Shown here piece by piece: positions 16,031-26,112 of a stretch of 64,000 nucleotides of DNA. Source of the DNA: Halothermothrix orenii H 168 (lineage in GTDB: Bacteria > Bacillota > Halanaerobiia > Halanaerobiales > Halothermotrichaceae); assembly GCF_000020485.1 (NCBI RefSeq), contig NC_011899.1, positions 1,024,501 through 1,088,500 of the forward strand. Reading direction: 5' to 3'. The position numbers and the translations under genes are program-made. Below the pieces are notes generated by a model. The model was not told the DNA's origin. It saw only the letters and a list, made by a program, of their open reading frames with translations, and did not search any database. Position 1 is the stretch's first letter, and each line of letters opens with the position of its first letter.

Positions 16031-16930
16031 GTGAAAAAGAAATATTTCCCATCAAGACTTAAAAGGTTTTTAGCCTTTTTATTAGATATAGTAATTTTAT
16101 GTTTTATAATATTTATTATAGGAAAATCAGGTAAAAATATATGGATAAGTATTGGTAAGTGGGACTGGATAGTTGGTTTTTTAGTCAGCATAGCTTATTT
16201 TGGCTTATTTAACAGTGCTATCGGAAAAGGAAAAACCCCGGGAAAAAGGTTATTTAAAATTAAAGTGGTAAATAAAAAAGGAAGATATTTATCTGTAACC
16301 AGGTCTGTTCTGAGAGCTGCTATTCTTTTTTTTCCTTATTTTTTTTCGACTGGATTGATTATTTTACACTACAAAACATTGTTTAGAATATATTTGACAA
16401 TAATAATAACTATGGTAATTTCTTTATTGTACTTCTTTTTATTCAATAATAAATCACATCAAAGTTTACATGATCTAATATTAAATACTTATGTTGTCAA
16501 TGAAAAGGTCAAGGTTGATAAAAAAATTAAAGCTGAATTTAAAAATTATCTGAAACACCTGGCAATAATAACGGTAATAATATTTACAGGAATACTTATA
16601 TACACTTCAACACCAGTATTTTCGGGAATATATCAAGGTATGACCAGTATATACGAAGTCTGTAGTAATGTTAGATATGTCAATTCTTTTATTTATGATG
16701 ACGAAACCGACACAATTGTCGTAGAGGTATGTTTAAAAGAAAAACCTGAGTCATATAAAGAAATTGCCAGACAGATAGCCCGTTCATTATTTAAGAATAA
16801 GTTAGTAATACATGGTCATGAAATTAAAAAAATAAAGATTAAATTGAAATACGGATATAATTTAATCCTCTACAATGAATACATTACCAGGACATTTTAC
16901 TTTGATAAAGATGAAATTACGGGTAAATAA
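16031..16930 (+). CDS. RDD-family membrane protein
   Basis: 299 residues from GTG at 16031, with AAGGAGGTG (16016-16024) at the right distance; the frame is open upstream but without such a site. The N-terminus FPSRLKRFLAFLLDIVILCF has the RDD-type Arg and Asp in the first membrane helix, and KTPGKRLFKIKVV is the conserved loop after helix two. About four membrane helices in residues 10-160, one more near 178-200, then a charged soluble C-terminal domain of about 100 residues. RDD proteins are proposed ion or solute transporters, some Na+/H+ antiporters; no specific role can be given. Single gene between two terminators. Confidence 0.82.
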   Translation: MKKKYFPSRLKRFLAFLLDIVILCFIIFIIGKSGKNIWISIGKWDWIVGFLVSIAYFGLFNSAIGKGKTPGKRLFKIKVVNKKGRYLSVTRSVLRAAILFFPYFFSTGLIILHYKTLFRIYLTIIITMVISLLYFFLFNNKSHQSLHDLILNTYVVNEKVKVDKKIKAEFKNYLKHLAIITVIIFTGILIYTSTPVFSGIYQGMTSIYEVCSNVRYVNSFIYDDETDTIVVEVCLKEKPESYKEIARQIARSLFKNKLVIHGHEIKKIKIKLKYGYNLILYNEYITRTFYFDKDEITGK

Positions 16931-16965
16931 ACACCATAATGGGTTTTATTAGTGTAAATTATTTT

Positions 16966-16998
16966 ACCCCTGTCACTTCATGTGCAGGGGTATTTTTT
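16966..16998 (+). terminator. Terminator after the RDD gene
   Basis: ACCCCTG (16966-16972) pairs with CAGGGGT (16985-16991), with inner CAC/GTG pairing, followed by A and six T. It also lies at the 3' side of the convergent peptidase T gene. Confidence 0.85.
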
Positions 16999-17055
16999 AA
17001 TGGAGTTTGTCATCCATTCCCATAGGGCCATCTCGAGACGTGTTACAATGGAAAA

Positions 17056-18282
17056 TTATTTTGTTGCATATAACTCAATAATTTTTAAAATTACATCAAC
17101 AGCTTTTTCCATGGCAAATACAGGGATATATTCATACCGGCCATGAAAGTTGTGCCCACCTGTAAAGAGGTTTGGTGTTGGTAGTCCCATATAAGAAAGA
17201 CGGGCTCCATCAGTACCACCACGGATAGGGTTAACCCTGGGAGTAACCCCTACTTCTTCCATAGCCCGACGTGCTGTATAAACAATATGTATATGCTCTT
17301 TTATCTTTTCTTTCATATTATAATACTGGTCTTTAAGGTTCAGTGTAATTGTGTTTTCTCCATATTTTACATTCAAATAATCTGCAATTTTGACCATTAG
17401 ATTCTTTCTTTCTTCAAATTTGTTTTTATAAAAATCTCTGATAATAAAGTCAAGCCTGGTTTGTTCTACACTTCCGGTTACAGACATTAGATGAAAGAAT
17501 CCTTCATAGCCCTCGGTATGAGCGGGTATTTCCGCCGGTGGAAGCATATTTATTAATTCATTTGCTATTAGAAGAGAGTTTTTCATTTTATTTTTGGCAG
17601 TTCCAGGGTGAACATTAACACCATTTACAGTTATTTTTGCCCTGGCTGCATTAAAATTTTCATATTCCAGTTCTCCAATAGGACCGCCGTCAACAGTATA
17701 GGCAAAATCTGCGCCAAATTTATCCACCCTGAATTTATCTGCACCCTGTCCGATTTCTTCATCAGGGGTAAAGGCTATTTTAATTTCACCATGGGGGTAT
17801 TCAGGGTTATTCATGAGGTGTTCAACAGCGGTAATTATTTCAGCAATTCCCGCTTTGTCGTCTGCTCCAAGAAGGGTTGTCCCATCTGTTGTAATTAAAG
17901 TCTTTCCAGTATATTTTTTTAGTTCGGGAAAATTATCAGGAGACAGGATAATATTTTTACTTTTATTGAGAACAATATCTTTTCCATTATAGTTTTCTAC
18001 AATCTGTGGTTTAACATTAGTACCACTCATATCAGGGCTGGTGTCCATATGGGCGATAAACCCGATGGTGGGCACCTTATGGTCTACATTTGAGGGAACA
18101 GTAGCCATAACATATCCATATTCATCAAGGTGAACATTATTTAATCCCAGTTCTTTTAACTCATCAACAAGTAATCTGGCAAACTTTAGTTGTCCTTCAG
18201 TACTGGGGAATGTTTCTGACCCTTCCTTTGATGTTGTGCTGTATTTAACATAACTAATAAATCTATCAACTACTTTGGCCAT
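17056..18282 (-). CDS. pepT: Peptidase T (tripeptide aminopeptidase)
   Basis: 408 residues, the usual PepT length. M20B zinc aminopeptidase removing N-terminal residues from tripeptides in the cytoplasm. Metal-site motifs: [14 protein letters not shown] (His and Asp), [17 protein letters not shown] (bridging Asp), [13 protein letters not shown] (catalytic Glu) and, at the C-terminus, [14 protein letters not shown] and [15 protein letters not shown] (His). The ATG follows GGAGG at a normal distance, with a plausible promoter upstream on the same strand. Monocistronic and divergent from the hydrolase gene at 18473. Confidence 0.97.
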   Translation of the reverse strand: MAKVVDRFISYVKYSTTSKEGSETFPSTEGQLKFARLLVDELKELGLNNVHLDEYGYVMATVPSNVDHKVPTIGFIAHMDTSPDMSGTNVKPQIVENYNGKDIVLNKSKNIILSPDNFPELKKYTGKTLITTDGTTLLGADDKAGIAEIITAVEHLMNNPEYPHGEIKIAFTPDEEIGQGADKFRVDKFGADFAYTVDGGPIGELEYENFNAARAKITVNGVNVHPGTAKNKMKNSLLIANELINMLPPAEIPAHTEGYEGFFHLMSVTGSVEQTRLDFIIRDFYKNKFEERKNLMVKIADYLNVKYGENTITLNLKDQYYNMKEKIKEHIHIVYTARRAMEEVGVTPRVNPIRGGTDGARLSYMGLPTPNLFTGGHNFHGRYEYIPVFAMEKAVDVILKIIELYATK

Positions 18283-18318
18283 AATAACCCCTCCATTTTC
18301 AAATATGATATATTATAT

Positions 18319-18347
18319 ATTATACCTGCTTTGAATAGTAATATAAA
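18319..18347 (-). promoter_or_regulatory. Promoter of pepT
   Basis: On the minus strand TTTATA (18347-18342), 17-base spacer, TATAAT (18324-18319), about 37 bases ahead of the ATG. The -10 box is perfect, the -35 box weak. Confidence 0.6.
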
Positions 18348-18472
18348 CCATAAAGAATAATTTTTATTAAGGGGTATATTAAAAATATTTCTAAAACAAT
18401 TAAATGTTGGTTTATTAACTACCGGATTTAAGATATAATAAGAAACAAGCTTATAAAATGGAGTGGTTTTTT

Positions 18473-19369
18473 ATGGAATTAGAACATATATATGATAATA
18501 TTTATTACTTTCCCCATTATGCCAATATTGGTGTGATAAAATGTGGTCCAGGTAAAGTTCTTCTGATTGATAGTGGTCTTGATAAAGGAATAGCCAGCAA
18601 ATTACTAAAAAGCCTTACCCAAAATAATTTAACTCCGGTAGCTATAATTAATACTCATTCTCATGCTGACCATTGTGGGGGTAATAGTTATCTCAAGGAA
18701 AGAACGGGTCTAAAAATTTATGCACCTGAACTGGAGTCCTGTATAATTGAAAACACTATTTTAGAACCAATATATTTTTATTCGGGAGCGTCCCCCATTA
18801 AAGATTTAAAGAGTAAATTTTTAATGGCTCCACCTTCAAAAGTGGATAATGTTATTACCAGGGGAGAAAAAAGTTTGAAGATAGAAGGGATTGAACTAAA
18901 AATTTACTGGTTAGATGGTCATTCCCCCGGCCACATTGGGGTAGGTTATAACGGGATATTATTTTGTGCTGATTCTGTATTTAATAAAAGTGTTATTGAT
19001 AAACATAAAATACCCTTTTTTACTGATATAAAGGGGCAGATAAAGACACTTGAACAGCTGGAGAAGCTTAATTACAATTATTTTTTACCATCACATGGTA
19101 CTCTGGTTTCTGATATTAAGCCCCTTACCAGTTTAAATATGAGGGTTATTAAAAGAATAGAACAGATTATATTGAATACTCTCATTTCCAGAAAAACTAC
19201 CGGAAAGATTATTTCAAAAACCGTCAGTGAAATGGGGTTTGAAATAAGGGGGCCTCAGACTTATTATTTAATGCATACTGTAATAAAAGCCTTTTTAGGT
19301 TATCTTTATAGTGAAAATAGAATAGAGATAGAGTTTGACCACAATTATCTATACTGGGTAAAGAAATAA
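18473..19369 (+). CDS. Metallo-beta-lactamase-fold hydrolase
   Basis: 298 residues from ATG 18473, which has GGAGTGG six bases upstream; an ATG fifteen bases earlier overlaps that site. Zinc motif HSHADHCGG near residue 65 (HxHxDH), a second-shell segment LDGHSPGHIGVGYNGILFCADSVF (His and Asp ligands), and PSHGT near residue 210 (final His). The C-terminal 80 residues look like a helical or winged-helix extension. The family covers glyoxalase II-like and many other hydrolases, so the substrate is unknown. It precedes an M19 dipeptidase gene by 71 bases. Confidence 0.88.
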   Translation: MELEHIYDNIYYFPHYANIGVIKCGPGKVLLIDSGLDKGIASKLLKSLTQNNLTPVAIINTHSHADHCGGNSYLKERTGLKIYAPELESCIIENTILEPIYFYSGASPIKDLKSKFLMAPPSKVDNVITRGEKSLKIEGIELKIYWLDGHSPGHIGVGYNGILFCADSVFNKSVIDKHKIPFFTDIKGQIKTLEQLEKLNYNYFLPSHGTLVSDIKPLTSLNMRVIKRIEQIILNTLISRKTTGKIISKTVSEMGFEIRGPQTYYLMHTVIKAFLGYLYSENRIEIEFDHNYLYWVKK

Positions 19370-19440
19370 GATAAATTTAAAGTAATAGAATAATAATAAG
19401 GATATAATTTTATTTAAAAACCTGGGGGGGTCAATTTAAC

Positions 19441-20388
19441 TTGAAAATCATTGATTTACATTGTGATACCATCAGTAAACTGTATAAATTTTCTGGCAGA
19501 CAGGGATTAAGGAGTAATGAATTACATGTTGACCTTGAAAAATTGAGACAGGCAGGTAGTAAAGCCCAGTTTTTTGCCCTGTTTCTGGACAAAAATAATT
19601 TGCCAGCAGGTACGGATTCTTATCAAATCTTTTTAGAAATGCTCGATGTTTTTAAAAAAGAGCTTGCCAAAAACAGTGACATGGTTTCCCTGGCCAGAAA
19701 TTATAGTGAATTACAAAAAAATGAAAGCGAGGGTAAAATATCTGCCTTTTTAACGATTGAGGAAGGGGCTGTTCTTCAGGGTAAATTGAGTAATTTAAAA
19801 AAAATATACCGACTCGGGGTCAGGCTTATTACTTTAACCTGGAATTACCCCAATGAGATTGGTTTTCCAAACATGAAAAATTATAAAGATAAGGGTTTAA
19901 CACCTTTTGGTAATGAAGTTATCCGGGAAATGAATCACCTGGGAATGATAATAGATGTATCTCACCTGTCTGATAAAGGGTTTTATGATGTTATAAATTT
20001 ATCCAGAAAGCCCGTTATTGCCTCTCATTCCAATGCACGTTCTTTACATAACCATCCCCGGAATTTAACCGATGATATGATTAAACTTATTGGTGAACAA
20101 GGGGGAGTTATCGGGATTAATTTTAATTCATATTTTTTAGGGGATACAAAAATAAGCACCATTGCAGATATTATTAAACATATTAAGCATGTTAAAAAGG
20201 TCGGTGGTAGTGATGTTATTGCCCTCGGTTCAGATTATGATGGGATTTCCTGCCAGCTGGAACTCAAAAATATTGGGCAAATACCGAATCTTATTTATAC
20301 CCTGGAAAAGTATGGATTCTCTGATGATGATATAGATAAATTTACCTATAAAAATGTGGAAAGAGTTATCAAGGATGTCTTAAATTAA
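19441..20388 (+). CDS. Membrane dipeptidase family protein (peptidase M19)
   Basis: 315 residues from TTG 19441, preceded by a G-rich ribosome binding site. Zinc dipeptidase of the renal dipeptidase family. It starts IDLHCDTISKLY (HxD metal ligands); TIEEGAVLQG supplies the bridging Glu; VSHLSDKGFYDV and ASHSNARSLHNHPRN supply His ligands; ALGSDYDGI supplies the late Asp. No signal peptide, so cytoplasmic. Likely roles are dipeptide, including D-amino-acid dipeptide, turnover. With peptidase T nearby this is a small peptide-degradation neighbourhood, though the genes are in different units. Confidence 0.92.
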   Translation: MKIIDLHCDTISKLYKFSGRQGLRSNELHVDLEKLRQAGSKAQFFALFLDKNNLPAGTDSYQIFLEMLDVFKKELAKNSDMVSLARNYSELQKNESEGKISAFLTIEEGAVLQGKLSNLKKIYRLGVRLITLTWNYPNEIGFPNMKNYKDKGLTPFGNEVIREMNHLGMIIDVSHLSDKGFYDVINLSRKPVIASHSNARSLHNHPRNLTDDMIKLIGEQGGVIGINFNSYFLGDTKISTIADIIKHIKHVKKVGGSDVIALGSDYDGISCQLELKNIGQIPNLIYTLEKYGFSDDDIDKFTYKNVERVIKDVLN

Positions 20389-20548
20389 TTTGGTTTATCT
20401 GTACTGGGTTATTTATATTAATTATTTTTACAGTAAAAGGTTTTTGGGTCTTTTCAAAGAATTAATTATATAAATTTGTCTTTTATAGAGTATAGTTTCT
20501 TAATTCTATGTTTGATTACTTATGTATTTTAGAGAGGAGCTGTAGCAA

Positions 20549-23500
20549 GTGGAGGATAAGCAAAGGAAAGGGTTTATCAGTAAATTACCTGTATGTAATA
20601 ATAAGGAATTTGGTAAAGGTTTTGTAGCAGGATTACTTGTAGCCCTGATCCTGGTTGGAGTTGTAGCACTATTTTTTAGCGGGAAAGTGGTTGAAGTAAT
20701 TAACTTTGCTTCCAGGGAAGAAGTAAAAGTTATTAAACACCCTGAAGGTGAAGTCGACCCCCGTGCTAATTTATATATTAAATTCTCTAAGAAAATTGTG
20801 GATAATAATATAGTCGGGAATACTATAAGTGATGGTATGGTCAGGCTAAAACCTTTTGTTCCCGGTAGTTACCGCTGGATTAAAGGTGACGAACTTTGTT
20901 TTCTACCAGAAGAACCTTTAAATCCTTCAACTGAATATGAATTAATTATAAAACCAGGTGTTATAAAATCTGATCAATATAGACTCAACGGGGAGAAGAG
21001 GTATACTTTTCAAACCGGGCGATTTAAGGTATTATCATTTAAAATCGATGTTACTGATTCCTGGGGTGAGTGGTTAAAATTAGAAGGAAAACTTAGTTTT
21101 AATTACCCTGTGTCTTTTAAAGAGCTTGAAAAATATTTAAGACTTTATCTTTATTCGGAAAAAGAAGGAGAAATATCTTCCTTAAATTATTACTTAAAAC
21201 CTTCTTCAGATAGTAATGAATTTAAAGTTATTGTCCATCGGGTTAAACTTGAGGATAAAAATCATAAAATAAAATTATTAATTAATAAAGGATTGACCTG
21301 TAAAGACGGTGGACAGGGACTTTTAAAAGACTATGTGAAACTTTCCAGAATAATTAATGAAGACCCTATCAAAGTTGGTTATATCAGGACTCAAAGTGGT
21401 TTTAATCAGGGAGAGATAAGGATAGATTTTTCTAATCCTGTGGAAGAGGAATCTATTGAAGCTTTTGTGACAGTTACTCCTGAGGTTCCTTATAATATTG
21501 AGGTTGCCCATGATGACATATATTTAATAAGTAAGGAGTTTAAACCCGGTAGAGTTTTTACCGTCACTTTAAAAAAGGGGTTACCTTCAAAAAACGCGGC
21601 TCCTCTGGCCAGAAACTATACCAGAAATTTACGCATTCCAGACCTGGACCCGGTGGTAAGGTTTAAATCACCTGGTTATTATTTAAGTAAAAAAGGTAAT
21701 AAAAACATTGTGTTAGAAACAGTTAATATTGATGAAGTTGATATGAGTATCTATAAGATTTATCCCAATAACCTTGTTCATTTTTTACCAGATAGTCCTA
21801 CCACTCTTTCTAAATCCAGGTTATCTCACCTGGGTAAAGTTGTTAAGGAATTTACCCTTAAAACAAATGGTGATAGAAATGAATTGAAAAAAAGTATAAT
21901 CTCTCTAGCGGGTTTTATTGAAAAAGAAGGGAAGGGAATCTACCAGATAGATGTCCGGGACCGGGATCATTACTGGCGCAGTGCTTCAAAAATTGTTTTA
22001 GCTACTGATATCGGAATAGTAACAAAAGTATCTGAAGATGAACTGTTAGTCTGGGTTAATTCGTTAAGGGATCTTAATTCAATTTCCGATGTTGAGGTAA
22101 CCCTGTTAAGTGTTAATAACCAGGTTATATGTAAAGGAAGAACCAATAACAGAGGGCTTGTAAGGTTTAATGGTCTTGAGGATAAAATAAAGGATTTAAA
22201 ACCATATATAGTTCTCGCTGAAAAGGGAAATGATTTTTCCTTTTTGAGGCTCAGCCACGGCCGGGTAGATTTAACAGATTTTGATATAGAAGGCAGGCAA
22301 TACCTTGATGAAGGTTTTGAAGGGTATTTATACACTGATAGAGGTGTTTACCGTCCTGGCGATAAAACTAATATTGCTGCCATTATCAGGGGTGACGGTG
22401 GGGTTGATATCGGTCAACTTCCCGTTAAACTTGAAGTCCTTGATCCTGCTGGAAATATTTACAGTGAACTTGTCAAAAAAACCGGGGCAGTCGGTCAACT
22501 TGAGTTTAATTTAGATTTGCCGAATTATGTCAAGACGGGCAAATATACTGCTAATCTTTATATTGCAGATAATATAATTGGTTCGACTGAATTCAATGTT
22601 GAGGAATTTGTTCCTGACCGTCTCAAGGTCAGTATAAAATCAAACAAGAATAGTTATAAGAGTGGAGATAAGGCTAAAATTATAGTAAAAGGTCTTAATC
22701 TTTACGGGCCACCGGCATCAGGACGCAAAGTGGAGCTGTCTGTCAATTTAAACAATTATAAGTTTACCCCTCCCGGTTACAGGTCATATAGTTTTGGAAC
22801 TTCAGATTCAGATTTAAAAGTAAAAGACCGTCAAATTTCTTCCGGCAGCCTGAACAAAGAAGGCGTTTTCAGCTATATGTATAGTTTTCCGGAAGGCTAT
22901 GATACTGGAAATATGGTTAAGGCAGTGTTTAAAGCAACTGTCAAAGAAGAAGGAGGTAGGGCTGTCAGTGCCTATTATGTTGTTGGCTACCATCCTTATG
23001 ATTATTATATTGGCCTCAGACCAGGTCGCGAGAAATATGCTAAAATAAATGAACCTTATCCCATTAAATTTGTGGTAGTTTCACCTGATGGTAAAAAGGT
23101 AACGGTTGATGACCTGACTGTTAAAGTCTATAGAATTATCTCCCATGGAATATGGAAGAAAGCCTCTGATGGACACTGGTATTACGAAAGTAATGAGGAG
23201 AAATCTGAATTATTAACAAAAGACCTGGAAGTTAATTCCTCAGAAGGTGAGTTTATTTACAACCCTCCAGATTACGGGAGGTATGAAGTAGTTATTAGTG
23301 ACAGGGATACAGGAAGTAAAAGCAGTCTGTCTTTTTATGCCACCGGTTGGGGGTATTCACCATGGGCTTTAACGAACCCCAATAAAATTGGATTGACGTT
23401 TGATAAAACCCTGTATAATCCTGGGGATATTGCCAGGATTCAGGTAAAAGCACCGTTTTCAGGGAAAGCCCTGGTTACAGTAGAACGGGAGAAAATCCTG

Positions 23501-26020
23501 GAAACAAGGATTATTGAGGTCAAAGAAAATTCAGCCCTCCTCAGAATGAAGGTTAAAGAAAACTGGAAACCAAATGTATATATATCTGTACAATTAATAA
23601 GGGAACTTAAGCCAGGTGAAGAACGGATGCCTCTCAGGGCTTTTGGTACTTCACCACTCCGTGTAAATAGTAATGATCAGAGGTTAAAAGTTAGTATAAA
23701 TTCTAAAGGGGAATTGAGACCTGACAGTAAGGCCAGATTTGAAATAGAAGTAGATGGGGTTAAAAAAGAAACCTATGTGGCAGTAGCTGCTGTAGATGAA
23801 GGGATTTTACAGTTAACTTCATTTAAGACTCCTTCACCGTTTCAGTTCTTCTATGGTAAAAAAAGTCTTGAAGTAAAGAGTTATGATTTATATAATATGG
23901 TTTTACCCGAGGTCGAGAGGGTTATCAGTAACAGTTCTCCAGCTGGTGGAGAAAGTAGGGGATTTAAAGAATCCATCAGAAAAGATAATCTTAACCCCAT
24001 TAGCGTGGCCAGGGTTAAACCGGTCAGTCTGTGGTCCGGGTTTATAAAAGTAAATAATGAAGGAAAAGCGGATATTGAATTTGAATTACCCCAGTTTAAT
24101 GGTTCTCTCAGAGTTATGGCAGTAGCTGTCTCTGAAGATAGATATGGTTCTATAGATAAAAATGTACTGGTCCGGGATCCACTGGTTATTAAGCCGACTT
24201 TTCCCCGTTTTGTAGCCCCGGAGGATTCCTTTGTGGTTCCTGTCAATATATTCAATGCTTCAGCCGGTCCAGGTGAATTTAACCTTGAACTCTTAATTGA
24301 TGGTCCTGCCCGGCTAACAGGAAAAAAAGGCAGGACTATTAAGCTGGACCAGGGCGAGGAGACAATGGTCTACTACCGGGTAAAGGCAGGTAAAGCTTCA
24401 GGTAAACTTAAATTCAAACTGAAAGTAACCGGTAATAATGTAGAGACTGATTATGATGTTGAATTACCGGTAAGGCCTGCTTCCCAGAGGGTTAATGAAA
24501 TAGTTACCGGTCAGATTTCTCCAGATGATGAAATAGATTTAAAGCTGCCAGAAGGCTGGTTTAAAGGTACAGATAATTATGTTTTAACAGTTTCACCTTT
24601 CCCGGAAGTTAAGTTCAGTGAGAGTCTGAGTTATCTTTTAAACTACCCATATGGTTGCCTTGAGCAGACTGTTTCCAGTGTATTTCCATTATTGTATTTT
24701 AATGACCTGGCCAGGACTGCCGAACCGGAATTATTTGAAGATGAAAGCCATGGTTATTATATAAAAGAAGGGATAACAAAGATACAGTCTATGCAGAACA
24801 ATGATGGTAGTTTTTCATTCTGGCCCTACGGTAACCTGAAAAATACCTGGGCATCAGTCTATGCTTCCCATTTCCTGGTTGAAGCTAAAAAAGCAGGGTA
24901 TGAGGTGTCAAACCGGGTCTATGACCGGATGTTGAGGTATTTACAGTATGTCAGTAGATTGCAGGCTATAACCCCTGATGAACTACAGACTAAGGTATAT
25001 GCCCTGTATGTTCTGTCACTGGCCGGGGAACCAGATGTTAGTAGTATGGCCTACCTTAAAAACCACCAGATGGGTAGTCTGTATCAGGATTCCAGGGCCC
25101 TCCTGGCGGCGGCATATTATCTGGCCGGAAAAAGGGAGGAATCAAAGGAATTATTGCCGTATCAGTATAACCCACCGGTGGTAGAACGTCAGACAGGGAG
25201 CAACTTTAATTCAGCTGTGAGGTCCCGGGCTTTGATTTTACTGGCTTTAACCGAGATCAATCCGGTTCATCCCTCAATCCCTGTTTTAGTAGATGATATC
25301 TCTGAAGAGGCTAGTTCTGGAAGATGGGGTACAACACAGGAAAATGCCTTTGCCCTGCTGGCAATAGGTAAGGCCCTTGATCAAAAAGGTAATGAAGAAT
25401 ATACCGGACAATTATATCTTGATGGTACTGAAATAGGGAACTTTAATCAGAAAAAACAGCTAGTAATAAAAGATAAAGGGCTTGGAGGAAAGAAAATTAC
25501 TATAACCATGGAGGGTAAAGGAACAGCATATTATTATGCCCGGGCCAGTGGTATTCCTGAATTAAATAAAATAATAGAAAAAGATAATGGTATTAAAGTT
25601 ACCAGGAAATTTTACAATAAAGCTGGGGATGAGATAGACACCAGTGAGATAATACAGGGTGAGTTAATAATAGCCGAGATAACAGTTGAAGCTGATAGAA
25701 ATAAGGTTAATAATGTGGTAGTTGTTGATATGTTACCAGCTGGACTGGAAATTGAAAATCCCAGGCTGGGTTCAAGGTCACGTCTAGAATGGGCTGAAGA
25801 AAGCACCTTACCGATAGAATATCAGGATATAAGGGATGATAGATTATTATTATTTACAACCATTAAGAATAAAGGAAGAAAATATAAATACTACTATACC
25901 CTCAGAGCGGTTACAGCAGGTGAATTCACTTTACCTCCAGTTAAGGCTGAGTGTATGTATGAACCGGAGTTAAACAGTATTTCTTCTTCTGGTCAAATTA
26001 AAGTTATCAGAGGTAAGTAA
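20549..26020 (+). CDS. Bacterial alpha-2-macroglobulin (YfhM type)
   Basis: 1823 residues from GTG (GAGAGGAG upstream), the largest gene here. One membrane helix at about residues 24-45 anchors it; the remainder would be periplasmic. The N-terminal beta-sandwich (MG) domains include YTDRGVYRPGD near residue 600. The thioester motif CLEQ lies at residues 1370-1373 (in YPYGCLEQTVSS) and is intact, followed by the alpha/alpha toroid (SFWPYG, WASVYASHFLVEA). A protease that cuts the bait region would be trapped covalently. The penicillin-binding protein 1C gene follows directly, the conserved pairing also seen in E. coli, suggesting joint envelope defence and repair. Confidence 0.96.
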   Translation: MEDKQRKGFISKLPVCNNKEFGKGFVAGLLVALILVGVVALFFSGKVVEVINFASREEVKVIKHPEGEVDPRANLYIKFSKKIVDNNIVGNTISDGMVRLKPFVPGSYRWIKGDELCFLPEEPLNPSTEYELIIKPGVIKSDQYRLNGEKRYTFQTGRFKVLSFKIDVTDSWGEWLKLEGKLSFNYPVSFKELEKYLRLYLYSEKEGEISSLNYYLKPSSDSNEFKVIVHRVKLEDKNHKIKLLINKGLTCKDGGQGLLKDYVKLSRIINEDPIKVGYIRTQSGFNQGEIRIDFSNPVEEESIEAFVTVTPEVPYNIEVAHDDIYLISKEFKPGRVFTVTLKKGLPSKNAAPLARNYTRNLRIPDLDPVVRFKSPGYYLSKKGNKNIVLETVNIDEVDMSIYKIYPNNLVHFLPDSPTTLSKSRLSHLGKVVKEFTLKTNGDRNELKKSIISLAGFIEKEGKGIYQIDVRDRDHYWRSASKIVLATDIGIVTKVSEDELLVWVNSLRDLNSISDVEVTLLSVNNQVICKGRTNNRGLVRFNGLEDKIKDLKPYIVLAEKGNDFSFLRLSHGRVDLTDFDIEGRQYLDEGFEGYLYTDRGVYRPGDKTNIAAIIRGDGGVDIGQLPVKLEVLDPAGNIYSELVKKTGAVGQLEFNLDLPNYVKTGKYTANLYIADNIIGSTEFNVEEFVPDRLKVSIKSNKNSYKSGDKAKIIVKGLNLYGPPASGRKVELSVNLNNYKFTPPGYRSYSFGTSDSDLKVKDRQISSGSLNKEGVFSYMYSFPEGYDTGNMVKAVFKATVKEEGGRAVSAYYVVGYHPYDYYIGLRPGREKYAKINEPYPIKFVVVSPDGKKVTVDDLTVKVYRIISHGIWKKASDGHWYYESNEEKSELLTKDLEVNSSEGEFIYNPPDYGRYEVVISDRDTGSKSSLSFYATGWGYSPWALTNPNKIGLTFDKTLYNPGDIARIQVKAPFSGKALVTVEREKILETRIIEVKENSALLRMKVKENWKPNVYISVQLIRELKPGEERMPLRAFGTSPLRVNSNDQRLKVSINSKGELRPDSKARFEIEVDGVKKETYVAVAAVDEGILQLTSFKTPSPFQFFYGKKSLEVKSYDLYNMVLPEVERVISNSSPAGGESRGFKESIRKDNLNPISVARVKPVSLWSGFIKVNNEGKADIEFELPQFNGSLRVMAVAVSEDRYGSIDKNVLVRDPLVIKPTFPRFVAPEDSFVVPVNIFNASAGPGEFNLELLIDGPARLTGKKGRTIKLDQGEETMVYYRVKAGKASGKLKFKLKVTGNNVETDYDVELPVRPASQRVNEIVTGQISPDDEIDLKLPEGWFKGTDNYVLTVSPFPEVKFSESLSYLLNYPYGCLEQTVSSVFPLLYFNDLARTAEPELFEDESHGYYIKEGITKIQSMQNNDGSFSFWPYGNLKNTWASVYASHFLVEAKKAGYEVSNRVYDRMLRYLQYVSRLQAITPDELQTKVYALYVLSLAGEPDVSSMAYLKNHQMGSLYQDSRALLAAAYYLAGKREESKELLPYQYNPPVVERQTGSNFNSAVRSRALILLALTEINPVHPSIPVLVDDISEEASSGRWGTTQENAFALLAIGKALDQKGNEEYTGQLYLDGTEIGNFNQKKQLVIKDKGLGGKKITITMEGKGTAYYYARASGIPELNKIIEKDNGIKVTRKFYNKAGDEIDTSEIIQGELIIAEITVEADRNKVNNVVVVDMLPAGLEIENPRLGSRSRLEWAEESTLPIEYQDIRDDRLLLFTTIKNKGRKYKYYYTLRAVTAGEFTLPPVKAECMYEPELNSISSSGQIKVIRGK

Positions 26021-26026
26021 TTTAGG

Positions 26027-26053
26027 GAAGGGTCTGCCCCTGTCAGACCCTTC
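26027..26053. other. Hairpin between the macroglobulin and PBP1C genes
   Basis: GAAGGGTCTG (26027-26036) pairs perfectly with CAGACCCTTC (26044-26053), seven-base loop, no T-tract. Possible partial terminator or message stabiliser between two genes expected to be co-expressed. Confidence 0.7.
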
Positions 26054-26112
26054 AATGTAATACCTGTATTTTTTATCTGGATAACATGAAGTATATGTAA
26101 AGGAGAGGGACG